Of a stretch of 6,686 bases of DNA, positions 1-5,880 are shown in pieces. Positions within the stretch are counted from its first letter, which is position 1, and every line of letters begins with the position of its first letter. Below the pieces are notes generated by a model. It had not been told where the DNA came from. It did no database searches and was given only the letters and a program-made list of their open reading frames with translations. The translations under genes were made by a program, and so were the position numbers. The DNA comes from Methanosarcinales archaeon (GTDB lineage Archaea; Halobacteriota; Methanosarcinia; Methanosarcinales; Methanogasteraceae): NCBI GenBank assembly GCA_030606635.1, contig JAUWGA010000096.1:1-6686 (forward strand). Direction: 5' to 3'.

Positions 1-42
1 TCTTTGTATATGCTTTCAATCGCATGACCATGGTCTTCAGGG

Positions 43-1287
43 TTAAGAATCTTCGCTCGAAACCCCAACCCCGCTGCCACAAACCGCCCCACCGATCTCC
101 TCGATAGCTTCTCCGATGGTGCCGGCATCAGTCTCCTCAGACCCCACATAAGCATCGTCCAGGACATAAAACGCGCTCTTCTGCGCGATGCTCTCCTTTG
201 TGATCAGTTTATCTATCCTGTTCTCGACCAGCAGTTCGGCGGCTTTAAGCCCTTTCCGCTTCTCCAAGGTGGCAAACGGATTTTTCAGAAACCGCATATC
301 GACGAGATCGTTATCCTCTCTCCGGATGTCAAATATGCAGAAATATTCCGCTTCCCCGAAATGCCTGGATATTCCTGACAGGAGACCTTTGTTCTCGGTG
401 CACGGAACCGCATACCTTGTAAATTCCTTCTCTTCTGGCTCTATATGTATCAGGACCCTGTCAACATTTTTCATCTCGGATTTGATCCTCTCTTCGATCT
501 TATCGCTCAGTTGGTGTGCCCGTTCTAGGTCTGTGAGGCTCGTACCCACACCCATCTCGATAAATATGAACTTCCCGGAACTCCTCGCGCTCAAGGAATG
601 TATCTTCTCGACGCCATGAGTTTCGGATGCGACCTCCCTGATCCGGTTGAGACTCTCGTAATCGATGGATGCGTCCAGGAGAACCTTTATCGAATCTTTT
701 AGTATCCCATATCCTGCTATGAAGATGAGGAGAGCGACCAGAATACCGGCAGCCGAGTCAAGGAAATAGAAACCAAGATAGTTTCCCAGTATTCCAGCGA
801 ATACGACTGTGGAAGAGAGCGCATCGGTTCTTGAATGCTTGCCATCCGCGATTAAACTGGGTGAATTTTCCTCTCTTCCGATCTTAAGCTTATAATTGCT
901 TAAAAGTAAGGATGACACCAGGGATATCAGTGCGACTGAGAGTGCAAACGGAAGATCTGTCAGGATAACCGCTCTGACCGTCGCTCCGATCGATGTGAGA
1001 ATAATCTCGTACCCGGCATAAAGGATTGCAAGAGCGAGGAATAGACTTACGATATTCTCTGCCTTGTAAAATCCGTAAGGAAATTCATCTGTGGGCTTGC
1101 GATCCGAGATTTTAAGACCGATAAATACCGCGACGGAACTTATCACGTCTGTGAGTGAGTGGATCGCGTCAGCAACGAGAGCGATACTTCCTGAGAGCAT
1201 TCCGGCGGCGTATTTTATGACTACCAGAAATGCGGTCACTCCTATCGATACCAGAGCCGCTCTTTTATCCCTGCCTACACGTTCCAT
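43..1287 (-). CDS. CDF-family cation (probably zinc) exporter with fused NifX/NifB-like C-terminal domain
   Basis: Inner-membrane divalent-cation/proton antiporter of the cation diffusion facilitator family, 414 aa. Residues 10-205 hold the transmembrane core. The two metal-site helices show the paired motifs D40-x2-H43-x3-D47 and D148-x2-H151-x3-D155; the HxxxD form in both is typical of zinc-type CDFs. Residues about 206-286 match the cytoplasmic CDF dimerisation domain (V226 to I282, ending HIEPE). Residues about 289-400 are an extra domain starting RYAVPCTENKG, with SRHFGEAEYF at 307-316, resembling the dinitrogenase FeMo-cofactor-binding (NifX/NifB C-terminal) fold. That domain may sense or bind a metal or cofactor, which is inference. 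The gene is divergent from the MATE gene. The ATG at 1287 suits a leaderless transcript from the shared TATA-like box and no SD is seen. Family is certain; substrate and role of the extra domain are not. Confidence 0.93.
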   Translation of the reverse strand: MERVGRDKRAALVSIGVTAFLVVIKYAAGMLSGSIALVADAIHSLTDVISSVAVFIGLKISDRKPTDEFPYGFYKAENIVSLFLALAILYAGYEIILTSIGATVRAVILTDLPFALSVALISLVSSLLLSNYKLKIGREENSPSLIADGKHSRTDALSSTVVFAGILGNYLGFYFLDSAAGILVALLIFIAGYGILKDSIKVLLDASIDYESLNRIREVASETHGVEKIHSLSARSSGKFIFIEMGVGTSLTDLERAHQLSDKIEERIKSEMKNVDRVLIHIEPEEKEFTRYAVPCTENKGLLSGISRHFGEAEYFCIFDIRREDNDLVDMRFLKNPFATLEKRKGLKAAELLVENRIDKLITKESIAQKSAFYVLDDAYVGSEETDAGTIGEAIEEIGGAVCGSGVGVSSEDS

Positions 1288-1310
1288 GAAGAGATGATCT
1301 ACTGATAACC

Positions 1311-1319
1311 CTTTAATAC
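1311..1319. promoter_or_regulatory. Shared TATA-like box between the divergent CDF and MATE genes
   Basis: The 54-bp gap between the two start codons has one clear AT-rich box, CTTTAATAC. Its centre lies about 27 bp from both ATGs (1287 on minus, 1342 on plus), the usual archaeal TATA-to-start distance, so both transcripts could begin at their start codons. Neither gene has a convincing Shine-Dalgarno site, which fits leaderless mRNAs. The box is seen; its use in both directions is inferred. Confidence 0.5.
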
Positions 1320-1341
1320 TTGCCTTGCAAGAGTTAGCAGG

Positions 1342-2724
1342 ATGGAAGATAGCGACAATGGCAGAAAGGAATACTCCGAAGGCGTAAAAACACTTCTCGG
1401 CGATCCTAAAAAAGCCATCCTAAAACTGTCGCTTCCGATGATCGTAGCCATGTCAGCGCAGACGATCTACAATCTCGTCGATGCGATCTGGGTCTCAGGT
1501 CTCGGTGCTGACGCTCTCGCTGCGATCGGCTTCGTCTTCCCGTTCTTCTTTGCAGCCATGGCGCTCTCCACCGGACTCGGGGTGGGTGGCGGGTCTGCCA
1601 TATCCCGAATGATCGGTGCCAGGGATAAGGGGGGTGCAGACAACGTGGCGGTTCACACGATTGTCATGATGCTCTTACTCGCGGTTCTCTTCACGATCCC
1701 GTTCTTTGTCTTTGCCGAGGATGTGTTTATCCTGATCGGTGCTGGAAGTGCAACCGGGATGGCTGTCTCGTATGCCAGGATCATCTTTGCAGGCAGCATC
1801 TTCATATTCATAACAAACGTTGCAGGCGCAATACTGCGGGCTGAGGGTGATGTCAAGCGAGCCATGTATGTCATGATGCTGGGTGCAGGTCTCAATATCA
1901 TACTGGATCCGATCTTCATCTACACCCTTGGCATGGGCATCGCGGGTGCTGCATGGGCTACAATCGTATCGCTGGCAATTTCGTCTGCGGTCATGGTAAA
2001 CTGGCTGCTTTTTAAGAAGGACACGTACGTATCATTCAAATTCAGCGGTTTCAGGTTCGATAGGGAGATTGTCGGGGATATCTTCAGGGTTGGCATTCCG
2101 GCTTCTGCAACGCAACTCTCGATGTCGCTTACAATGGTGATAATGAACGTCATGGTAGTAGCGGTGGGCAGTATCGCGGGGGTTGCGGTCTATACCACAG
2201 GATGGCGGGTGGTATCGATTGCGACACTGCCCCTAATCGGTATCGCAACAGCGGTCGTCTCGGTAACAGGGGCTGCTTTTGGGGCACGCTCCTGCGGTAA
2301 GGTGAGTATCGCTCATCTCTATGCAACAAAGATCGGTGTGTTGATAGAATCGGCGATAGCGGTGACAACCTTCATCTTCGCCCCCCATATAGCTGCTATG
2401 TTCACGCAGTCCGAGAGTGCGGCGCACATCGCACCCGATCTAATCATCTTCTTAAGGATCGTGAGTCTCTTCTATGTGTGCGTGCCGTTTGGGATGCTCT
2501 CTTCCTCGCTCTTTCAGGGGACCGGGAAGGGTATGAACGCGCTCTTTGTCACGATCCTGCGCACGCTCATCCTGACCCCGATATTTGCAGCTCTCTTCGC
2601 GTTTAACTTTGATATGGGGCTTACCGGGATCTGGTGGGGTCTCGTTGTTGCAAACGTCATCGGTTCTGCGGTAGCGTTTATCTGGGCGCGGCTGTATGTG
2701 CGAGGGCTTACAGGTAGGCGATGA
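1342..2724 (+). CDS. MATE-family multidrug/toxin efflux transporter
   Basis: Cation-coupled membrane exporter of the MATE family, 460 aa, the usual length for its 12-helix fold. A short polar N-terminus is followed by the first helix region, with LSLPMIVAMSAQ at 29-40 and NLVDAIWVSGLG at 44-55. GVGGGSAISR occurs at 80-89. The family-typical LRAEGD lies at 165-170 and NIILDPIFI at 185-193. The second half repeats the pattern, with VGIPASATQ at 250-258 and FQGTGKG at 391-397. The two six-helix halves look complete, with no frameshift. The ATG at 1342 was chosen because the TATA-like box lies about 27 bp upstream; no strong SD precedes it. It resembles archaeal NorM/DinF-like members; substrates cannot be read from sequence. 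It is followed by 261 bp without a confident gene, so it is probably monocistronic. Confidence 0.95.
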   Translation: MEDSDNGRKEYSEGVKTLLGDPKKAILKLSLPMIVAMSAQTIYNLVDAIWVSGLGADALAAIGFVFPFFFAAMALSTGLGVGGGSAISRMIGARDKGGADNVAVHTIVMMLLLAVLFTIPFFVFAEDVFILIGAGSATGMAVSYARIIFAGSIFIFITNVAGAILRAEGDVKRAMYVMMLGAGLNIILDPIFIYTLGMGIAGAAWATIVSLAISSAVMVNWLLFKKDTYVSFKFSGFRFDREIVGDIFRVGIPASATQLSMSLTMVIMNVMVVAVGSIAGVAVYTTGWRVVSIATLPLIGIATAVVSVTGAAFGARSCGKVSIAHLYATKIGVLIESAIAVTTFIFAPHIAAMFTQSESAAHIAPDLIIFLRIVSLFYVCVPFGMLSSSLFQGTGKGMNALFVTILRTLILTPIFAALFAFNFDMGLTGIWWGLVVANVIGSAVAFIWARLYVRGLTGRR

Positions 2725-2839
2725 GGCGCGAGGGTGCGCGGTGTATGGGTAGACGAATCCGGGCAAACTGGATGTGTCGAGGGGTTTGTGTGGCGGGTTG
2801 AATGACTTGATATAGGATAAGAATGGAGATGAGTATGCG

Positions 2840-2905
2840 ATGAGTAAAATTCGACCAGAGGCCTACATATATGGGATACGGTCAGATAAAATGCTAATGG
2901 AGTGA
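2840..2905 (+). CDS. Possible 21-residue small ORF with a good SD site
   Basis: A 21-codon frame beginning MSKIRPEAYIYG and ending with TGA lies in the gap between the MATE and phosphoribosyltransferase genes. An SD-like GGAGATGA at 2825-2832 sits 7 nt before its ATG and differs at one position from the ideal GGAGGTGA. A TATA-like GATATA lies near 2809-2814, but a start about 27 bp downstream of it would fall after the SD, so the two signals do not fit together well. It could be a leader peptide, the remnant of a degraded gene, or chance. No family is recognised. Confidence 0.2.
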   Translation: MSKIRPEAYIYGIRSDKMLME

Positions 2906-2920
2906 TATGTAAGTATGTTC

Positions 2921-2978
2921 AGATATACAACGTTATCTTATTTTGTCCCAAATAACTGCTGTTCGCTGTTCATGGTGA
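2921..2978 (+). promoter_or_regulatory. Candidate promoter and SD site of the phosphoribosyltransferase gene
   Basis: Two AT-rich boxes, AGATATAC (2921-2928) and TTATCTTATTTT (2933-2944), precede the gene. Transcription from either would start around 2950-2965. The mRNA would then include GGTGA at 2974-2978, 7 nt before the ATG at 2986, which matches the archaeal anti-SD. Unlike the transporter genes, this one therefore looks SD-led. Box positions are seen; promoter use is inferred. Confidence 0.4.
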
Positions 2979-2985
2979 CCTGAAA

Positions 2986-3567
2986 ATGGAGAAAGAAACA
3001 ACACGCTGCCGAATATTCCGCGATTCGGAAAATAATACAGTGGCTCTGCAGGATATATTTAATCTCGGGATCTATCATCCATGGCATGATGGCCATAATC
3101 CTGATTTCGATGTGTTCTCTCGCGTGATTCTTGATGTAAAAGATCAGCATATAAAAGGAATTAACTACTGTACGAATCGCTTGCGTTCCATTATTTCAAG
3201 TACGGAAGAATATGTGATCTGCGTTATCCCGACTCATGCAGTAGGAACTGAACCATCGGGTATAAGGACGATCGCGAAACGATTATGTTCGCATTCAGCA
3301 ATTGATGGAACAGATATTCTATCAAGGGTTTTTGAGATTCCAAAGAAAATCGTAGGCGAAAGCAGCGATATGCAGTTAGAAATAAAATCGCTTTCTGTGA
3401 CAGATGAAAGTGTAGTCAGAGGTCGGCAGGTACTCTTACTGGACGATGTGACAACGACTGGCACATCTTTAAAGGCAGGAAAATATCTGATAGAGCAAGC
3501 CGGAGCTGAAATAGTCGTGTTGCTTGCACTCGCCAGAACTCAAATGGGATATGAGTCTGTAAAATGA
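2986..3567 (+). CDS. ComF-like phosphoribosyltransferase domain protein
   Basis: A 193-aa soluble protein of the type I phosphoribosyltransferase fold. The diagnostic PRPP-binding motif LLLDDVTTTGTS lies at 150-161: hydrophobic strand, D153-D154, then the T156-T160 phosphate loop. It is preceded by the strand VICVIPTHAVG at 77-87, as in ComFC-like members. The N-terminal 70 residues (with NLGIYHPWHDG at 26-36) replace the zinc-finger region of classical ComFC; only Cys8, Cys62, Cys79 and Cys101 are seen and they form no evident finger. The fold suggests PRPP-dependent chemistry, but the acceptor substrate is unknown. The stop overlaps a following ATG (ATGA at 3564-3567), implying translational coupling with the next, apparently broken, frame. 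Base composition is clearly more AT-rich than the flanking transporter and dapL genes, which suggests acquired or accessory DNA. Confidence 0.8.
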   Translation: MEKETTRCRIFRDSENNTVALQDIFNLGIYHPWHDGHNPDFDVFSRVILDVKDQHIKGINYCTNRLRSIISSTEEYVICVIPTHAVGTEPSGIRTIAKRLCSHSAIDGTDILSRVFEIPKKIVGESSDMQLEIKSLSVTDESVVRGRQVLLLDDVTTTGTSLKAGKYLIEQAGAEIVVLLALARTQMGYESVK

Positions 3568-3761
3568 AGGCACTATCTATATATACTGACATTGGAGGAA
3601 ACGTCCAAAGTTTGATTGAAACTGTGACACCATTTTACAAAGCAATAAAGCAATATATGATTACCTCTCATGTTCATACATTGGAATGCAGTCGCAAATT
3701 CATGACAAGGCGCATCTGGTTTTGTGCCTTCGACACTTCGTCAAAAGTCTCGATAGGGTAG
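3564..3761 (+). pseudogene. Short frame coupled to the phosphoribosyltransferase, running into the tRNA; probable gene remnant
   Basis: A 65-codon frame begins at the ATG that overlaps the preceding stop (ATGA), the arrangement of a true second operon gene. The first 30 or so codons (beginning MKALSIYTDIGGNVQSLIE) look protein-like. The rest, from about 3650, does not, and the frame ends 15 bp inside the tRNA-Arg gene. The simplest reading is the 5' end of a partner gene whose remainder was lost by recombination near the tRNA. No family can be assigned. It could also be an unexpressed chance frame. Confidence 0.35.
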
Positions 3762-3818
3762 CGGATATCCTCATCGCCTCCGGAGCGATGGACCCGGGTT
3801 CGAGTCCCGGTCGGGACG
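3747..3818 (+). tRNA. tRNA-Arg (anticodon CCG)
   Basis: A complete 72-nt cloverleaf can be folded by eye. The acceptor stem pairs GTCTCGA (3747-3753) with TCGGGAC (3811-3817) over 7 bp with one G-U. U8 and A9 are followed by a D-arm with G18-G19 in the loop. The anticodon stem is ATCGC/GCGAT (3773-3777/3785-3789), closing a 7-nt loop CTCCGGA with U33 and anticodon CCG at 3780-3782. The variable loop has 4 nt. The T-arm is CCGGG-TTCGAGT-CCCGG (3794-3810) and the discriminator is G3818. CCA is not encoded. The anticodon reads CGG, arginine. No clear TATA box lies about 27 bp upstream. No intron is seen. Confidence 0.9.
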
Positions 3819-3840
3819 TTGTTGCATCATGGCACTGCCC

Positions 3841-3848
3841 GAATTTTC
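3841..3848 (+). repeat. Left target-site duplication
   Basis: GAATTTTC immediately precedes the left terminal repeat and matches the right flank GAATTTTA at 7 of 8 positions. It starts 23 bp past the tRNA-Arg 3' end. Its T-run may have been part of the tRNA terminator, which would make the insertion site functionally relevant; that is inference. Confidence 0.65.
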
Positions 3849-3858
3849 GTAACTACTC
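3849..3858 (+). repeat. Left terminal inverted repeat of the IS66-like element
   Basis: GTAACTACTC is the exact reverse complement of 4632-4641. Beginning with GTAA fits IS66-family ends as remembered. It lies about 90-100 bp before the transposase start, a normal distance for a single-transposase IS66 type. Confidence 0.7.
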
Positions 3859-3937
3859 ACTCCCAGCGCAAAATTTATTATTAATGAGATTATATTTTTC
3901 ATCATAATGGTTGCAAATAAAATATTTCATTTGATGG

Positions 3938-4237
3938 ATGGAGAACCCGATGTACATACCTACTCGCGATGAGATTCGCGCTGCTCACCGGCAAGGGGAA
4001 GAGGCTACCATTCAACTATTCGATCACCTCGCACGGGAATTACAGACCTTGCAGGATCAACTGCAAGCCCTGCAAGACCAGCTGACGCACAAACCCTCAA
4101 ATGAAGAAAGAGTGCGTGGCAATGTCACGCACAAATTATCCTGCCAATCACGCGACGCGTCCATGTCCTCGGCGGCACCCTTTCGCCTACCCTTCCGCAA
4201 TGATACTTTGGGCCATATCCCCATCATTCGGGACTAA
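3938..4237 (+). pseudogene. IS66-type transposase, N-terminal remnant
   Basis: Residues 7-54 of this frame match the N-terminus of IS66-family transposases as remembered: IPTRDEIRAAHRQGEEATIQ, then a heptad-like Leu/Gln coiled coil (LARELQTLQDQLQALQDQL at 31-49), then a vestige of the usual KPS segment at 52-54. After about position 4100 the frame no longer resembles a transposase. It runs on through unrelated sequence, ends at 4237 and overlaps the 3' end of the opposite-strand cysteine-protein gene. The DDE catalytic core is absent. Another ATG at 3950, 7 nt after a GGAG site, is the likelier original start, giving MYIPTRDE. It can no longer encode an active transposase. Confidence 0.8.
4112..4132. 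repeat. Perfect hairpin at the transposase break point
   Basis: GTGCGTG (4112-4118) and CACGCAC (4126-4132) are exact inverted repeats separated by a 7-nt loop. The hairpin lies just after the last recognisable transposase codons. ACGCACAAA also occurs twice as a direct repeat (4085-4093 and 4127-4135). These short repeats could mark the deletion or recombination junction that replaced the transposase body, or form a terminator for one of the converging frames. No T-run follows on either strand. Confidence 0.4.
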
Positions 4238-4405
4238 GTCTACTGGAACCCGGTCTTTTCCGACCGTCTTCAGAATCATGTACCTCGCACATGCGGACGG
4301 GTTCCTGGCACAGTACTTTTTCTTCATCATATTTGCAATTGCAGGTCTATCTGGCATCCCTTCGTTGAAGAATGCGCAGATTTCCGTGTATTCACATTTT
4401 ACCAT
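4187..4405 (-). CDS. Small four-cysteine protein, passenger gene of the IS66-like element
   Basis: A 72-aa soluble protein, chosen as real because an SD site, AGAGGT, lies 7 nt before its ATG and its composition is protein-like throughout. Cysteines fall at 4, 10, 32 and 39 (C-x5-C-x21-C-x6-C) in the contexts CEYTEICAFFN and KYCARNPSACARYM. The tail has VGKDRVPVDLVPND at 48-61. I recall small proteins and domains of anaerobic archaea and bacteria with the same pattern: CxFFN, a Met/Lys-rich middle, YC, CARY, then VPxDLxPN. No function is established to my knowledge. Four conserved cysteines suggest a bound metal or Fe-S cluster, which is inference. The gene sits wholly inside the transposon ends, opposite to the transposase remnant, so it is probably a captured passenger. 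No membrane segment or signal peptide is seen. Confidence 0.75.
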   Translation of the reverse strand: MVKCEYTEICAFFNEGMPDRPAIANMMKKKYCARNPSACARYMILKTVGKDRVPVDLVPNDGDMAQSIIAEG

Positions 4406-4412
4406 ATCTGTT

Positions 4413-4418
4413 ACCTCT
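4413..4418 (-). promoter_or_regulatory. Shine-Dalgarno site of the cysteine-protein gene
   Basis: On the minus strand AGAGGT lies 7 nt before the ATG at 4405. It matches the core of the archaeal ribosome-binding consensus. It fixes the start codon and argues that this short frame is translated. Confidence 0.65.
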
Positions 4419-4631
4419 CATCTTTAAATTCTACCCGAGTGAATGGCACAATACCACGCCGCTTTAATCCGCGGAGCGTCTCACTTCATTGCAGTACTGC
4501 TTATTATTGTCCTACCAGGGATAAAGATATTGGTCACTTCGAAGTTGCCGCTGATTTAAGTCTCGTGTCCACTGATCTGGTTTTTAAGCAGAAAGTACCG
4601 AATCGCAACCGGAAGACTGATCAACATACCG
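4419..4631. other. Right arm of the element: no gene recognised
   Basis: This stretch lies between the cysteine-protein start and the right terminal repeat. A 77-codon plus-strand frame from a GTG at 4439 crosses the terminal repeat and leaves the element. It has no SD and does not resemble the IS66 transposase C-terminus. The other frames are interrupted. The stretch probably holds the upstream region of the cysteine-protein gene; AT-rich boxes on the minus strand, such as AATTTAAAG near 4423-4431, lie too close to the ATG to be an SD-containing transcript's TATA box. Its origin is unclear. Confidence 0.4.
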
Positions 4632-4641
4632 GAGTAGTTAC
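4632..4641 (-). repeat. Right terminal inverted repeat of the IS66-like element
   Basis: GAGTAGTTAC, read on the minus strand, is identical to the left end over 10 bp. Beyond 10 bp the two ends diverge. Confidence 0.7.
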
Positions 4642-4649
4642 GAATTTTA
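4642..4649 (+). repeat. Right target-site duplication
   Basis: GAATTTTA directly abuts the right terminal repeat and differs from the left copy only in its last base. The single mismatch suggests the insertion is not very recent. Confidence 0.65.
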
Positions 4650-4704
4650 TAGCGAAATCACTATATCCTTAAATTTTACCGAGAGCACGCAGAGCACTAT
4701 ATAA

Positions 4705-5856
4705 CTATATACCACGCATCCGGCAGACCGCTTCCTCTATCCGATCGGTGGAGCTCGTCAGCGAGAACCTGACATAACCTTCGCCATACTCCCCGAATCC
4801 GACTCCGGGCGTTGCCACGATCCCGATCTTCTCAAGAAGCATCGCAGAGAATGAGAGCGAGGTGTAGCCATCAGGTACTGGCGTCCAGATGTAGAACGTC
4901 GCCTCCGGCGGTGCGGCATCGATTCCAAGCGTACGTAATCCTGCGATCATCAGGTCTCTTCGTTCCGTGTATATCTTGCGCATATCGCTGATGCAATCCT
5001 GCGGACCAGTGAGCGCAGTGATTGCCGCCTCCTGGACAGGCTCGAATACCCCTGAATCGATATTTGTCTTGACCGTGCCGAGCCCTGAGATGATCTCCGC
5101 ATTCCCGACGGCAAAACCGATGCGCCAGCCGGTCATGTTGTAGGTCTTTGATAGCGAGTGCATCTCGATCCCGACATCCATCGCTCCCGGCGCGGATAGG
5201 AGGCTCGGAGCCCGGTACTTGCCGAACGTGATCTCAGAATATGGGTTGTCGTGCACAACGATTATGTCGTGCTCGCTTGCGAAATCTACCACCTCCTTAA
5301 AAAAAGAGAGATCAGCGACTGCCGCGGTCGGGTTGTTCGGGTAATTGAGAAAGATCAGTCTGGCTTTATCTGCGACGTCAGATGGTATTGCGTCCAGATC
5401 CGGCAGGAAACCGGCTTCTGCGAGAAGCGGCATAGTGTAGGGCACGCCGCCTGCAAAGAGCGTCCCGATCTTGTAGACCGGGTATGCCGGATCCGGCACA
5501 AGCACGACATCGCCCGGGTTTACGAACGCAAGCGGGATGTGTGCAAGCCCTTCCTTTGATCCGATGAGTGCAAGCACCTCCCGCACCGGGTCAAGCGTGA
5601 TATCGAATGTCTTTTTGTACCATTCGGCTGCTGCCTCCCGAAAGGTCAACATTCCTGTGTATGATGGATACTGGTGCCGCTCCGGGTCGTGCGCGGACGC
5701 ACATAGCGCATCGATGATGTGGGCTGGCGGCGGCAGGTCAGGATCGCCGACGCCGAGATCGATGACATCGACCCCTTGCTTGGTCGCATTTTCTTTTGCT
5801 TCATCGATCGCCGCGAAAAGATAGGGCGGAAGCGCTGTGAGTCTCTTTGCGTACAT
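4705..5856 (-). CDS. dapL: LL-diaminopimelate aminotransferase (EC 2.6.1.83)
   Basis: PLP-dependent class I/II aminotransferase converting tetrahydrodipicolinate plus glutamate to LL-diaminopimelate and 2-oxoglutarate, a one-step route in lysine biosynthesis; cytosolic. The 383 aa match the family's full length. Hallmarks in order: LPPYLFAAID (9-18), VIDLGVGDPDLPPP (31-44), HQYPSYTG (61-68), the cofactor-phosphate loop LIGSKEG (97-103), PDPAYPVY (121-128), NYPNNPT (171-177), D203 and Y206 in the cofactor pocket, the Schiff-base lysine K237 in SLSKTYNMTGWRIG, and the carboxylate-binding R363 in YVRFSL. The N-terminal and SKEG patterns match the archaeal/bacterial DapL group rather than aspartate or alanine aminotransferases, though related activities cannot be excluded. 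A TATA-like box about 29 bp before the ATG points to a leaderless transcript. The 3' end lies 55 bp beyond the IS66-like element's right target repeat. Confidence 0.92.
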   Translation of the reverse strand: MYAKRLTALPPYLFAAIDEAKENATKQGVDVIDLGVGDPDLPPPAHIIDALCASAHDPERHQYPSYTGMLTFREAAAEWYKKTFDITLDPVREVLALIGSKEGLAHIPLAFVNPGDVVLVPDPAYPVYKIGTLFAGGVPYTMPLLAEAGFLPDLDAIPSDVADKARLIFLNYPNNPTAAVADLSFFKEVVDFASEHDIIVVHDNPYSEITFGKYRAPSLLSAPGAMDVGIEMHSLSKTYNMTGWRIGFAVGNAEIISGLGTVKTNIDSGVFEPVQEAAITALTGPQDCISDMRKIYTERRDLMIAGLRTLGIDAAPPEATFYIWTPVPDGYTSLSFSAMLLEKIGIVATPGVGFGEYGEGYVRFSLTSSTDRIEEAVCRMRGI

Positions 5857-5880
5857 ACAAGAATCGAAGTCGCTGATGCC

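Larger units (their letters stand above)
3849..4641. mobile_element. 793-bp IS66-derived non-autonomous element carrying a passenger gene
   Basis: The unit starts with GTAACTACTC (3849-3858) and ends with its exact reverse complement GAGTAGTTAC (4632-4641). Immediately outside are GAATTTTC (3841-3848) and GAATTTTA (4642-4649), direct repeats matching at 7 of 8 positions; IS66-family elements make 8-bp target duplications. Inside the left end is the N-terminus of an IS66-type transposase, about 54 residues of a protein normally several hundred long. The rest of the transposase is absent. The interior instead holds an intact small cysteine-protein gene on the opposite strand. With no transposase catalytic domain it could move only if helped by a complete relative elsewhere in the genome. 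The ends and duplication are seen; mobility and the IS66 origin of both ends are inferred. Confidence 0.75.

Noticed and set aside
1..31. A possible gene start on the minus strand (MVMRLKAYTK) running off the left edge
   Set aside because: Only ten codons are visible, with no SD; it cannot be told apart from intergenic sequence or the 3' end of a convergent gene.
1653..2766. Several minus-strand frames of 64-104 codons under the MATE gene
   Set aside because: They are antisense shadows of a clearly conserved transporter with no SD or recognisable motifs.
3686..3907. A 73-codon plus-strand frame containing SGAMDPGSSPGRD
   Set aside because: That peptide is simply the translation of the tRNA-Arg anticodon and T arms; the frame continues into the transposon end and has no SD.
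3661..4421. The 11-bp direct repeat TTACCTCTCAT at 3661-3671 and 4411-4421
   Set aside because: Several exact 11-mers are expected by chance in a window this long. The second copy is explained as the SD of the cysteine-protein gene, while the first has no start codon suitably placed behind it.
4101..4427. A 108-codon plus-strand frame
   Set aside because: It lies antisense to the cysteine-protein gene, which has the better SD, start and family-like motifs.
4439..4672. A 77-codon plus-strand frame in the right arm of the element
   Set aside because: It starts with GTG without an SD, crosses the terminal inverted repeat and target repeat, and resembles no known family.
4424..4683. Similar sequences TTAAATTCTACCCGAG (4424-4439) and TTAAATTTTACCGAG (4669-4683)
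   Set aside because: Short, imperfect and AT-rich; one copy lies inside and one outside the element, with no supporting structure, so chance is likely.
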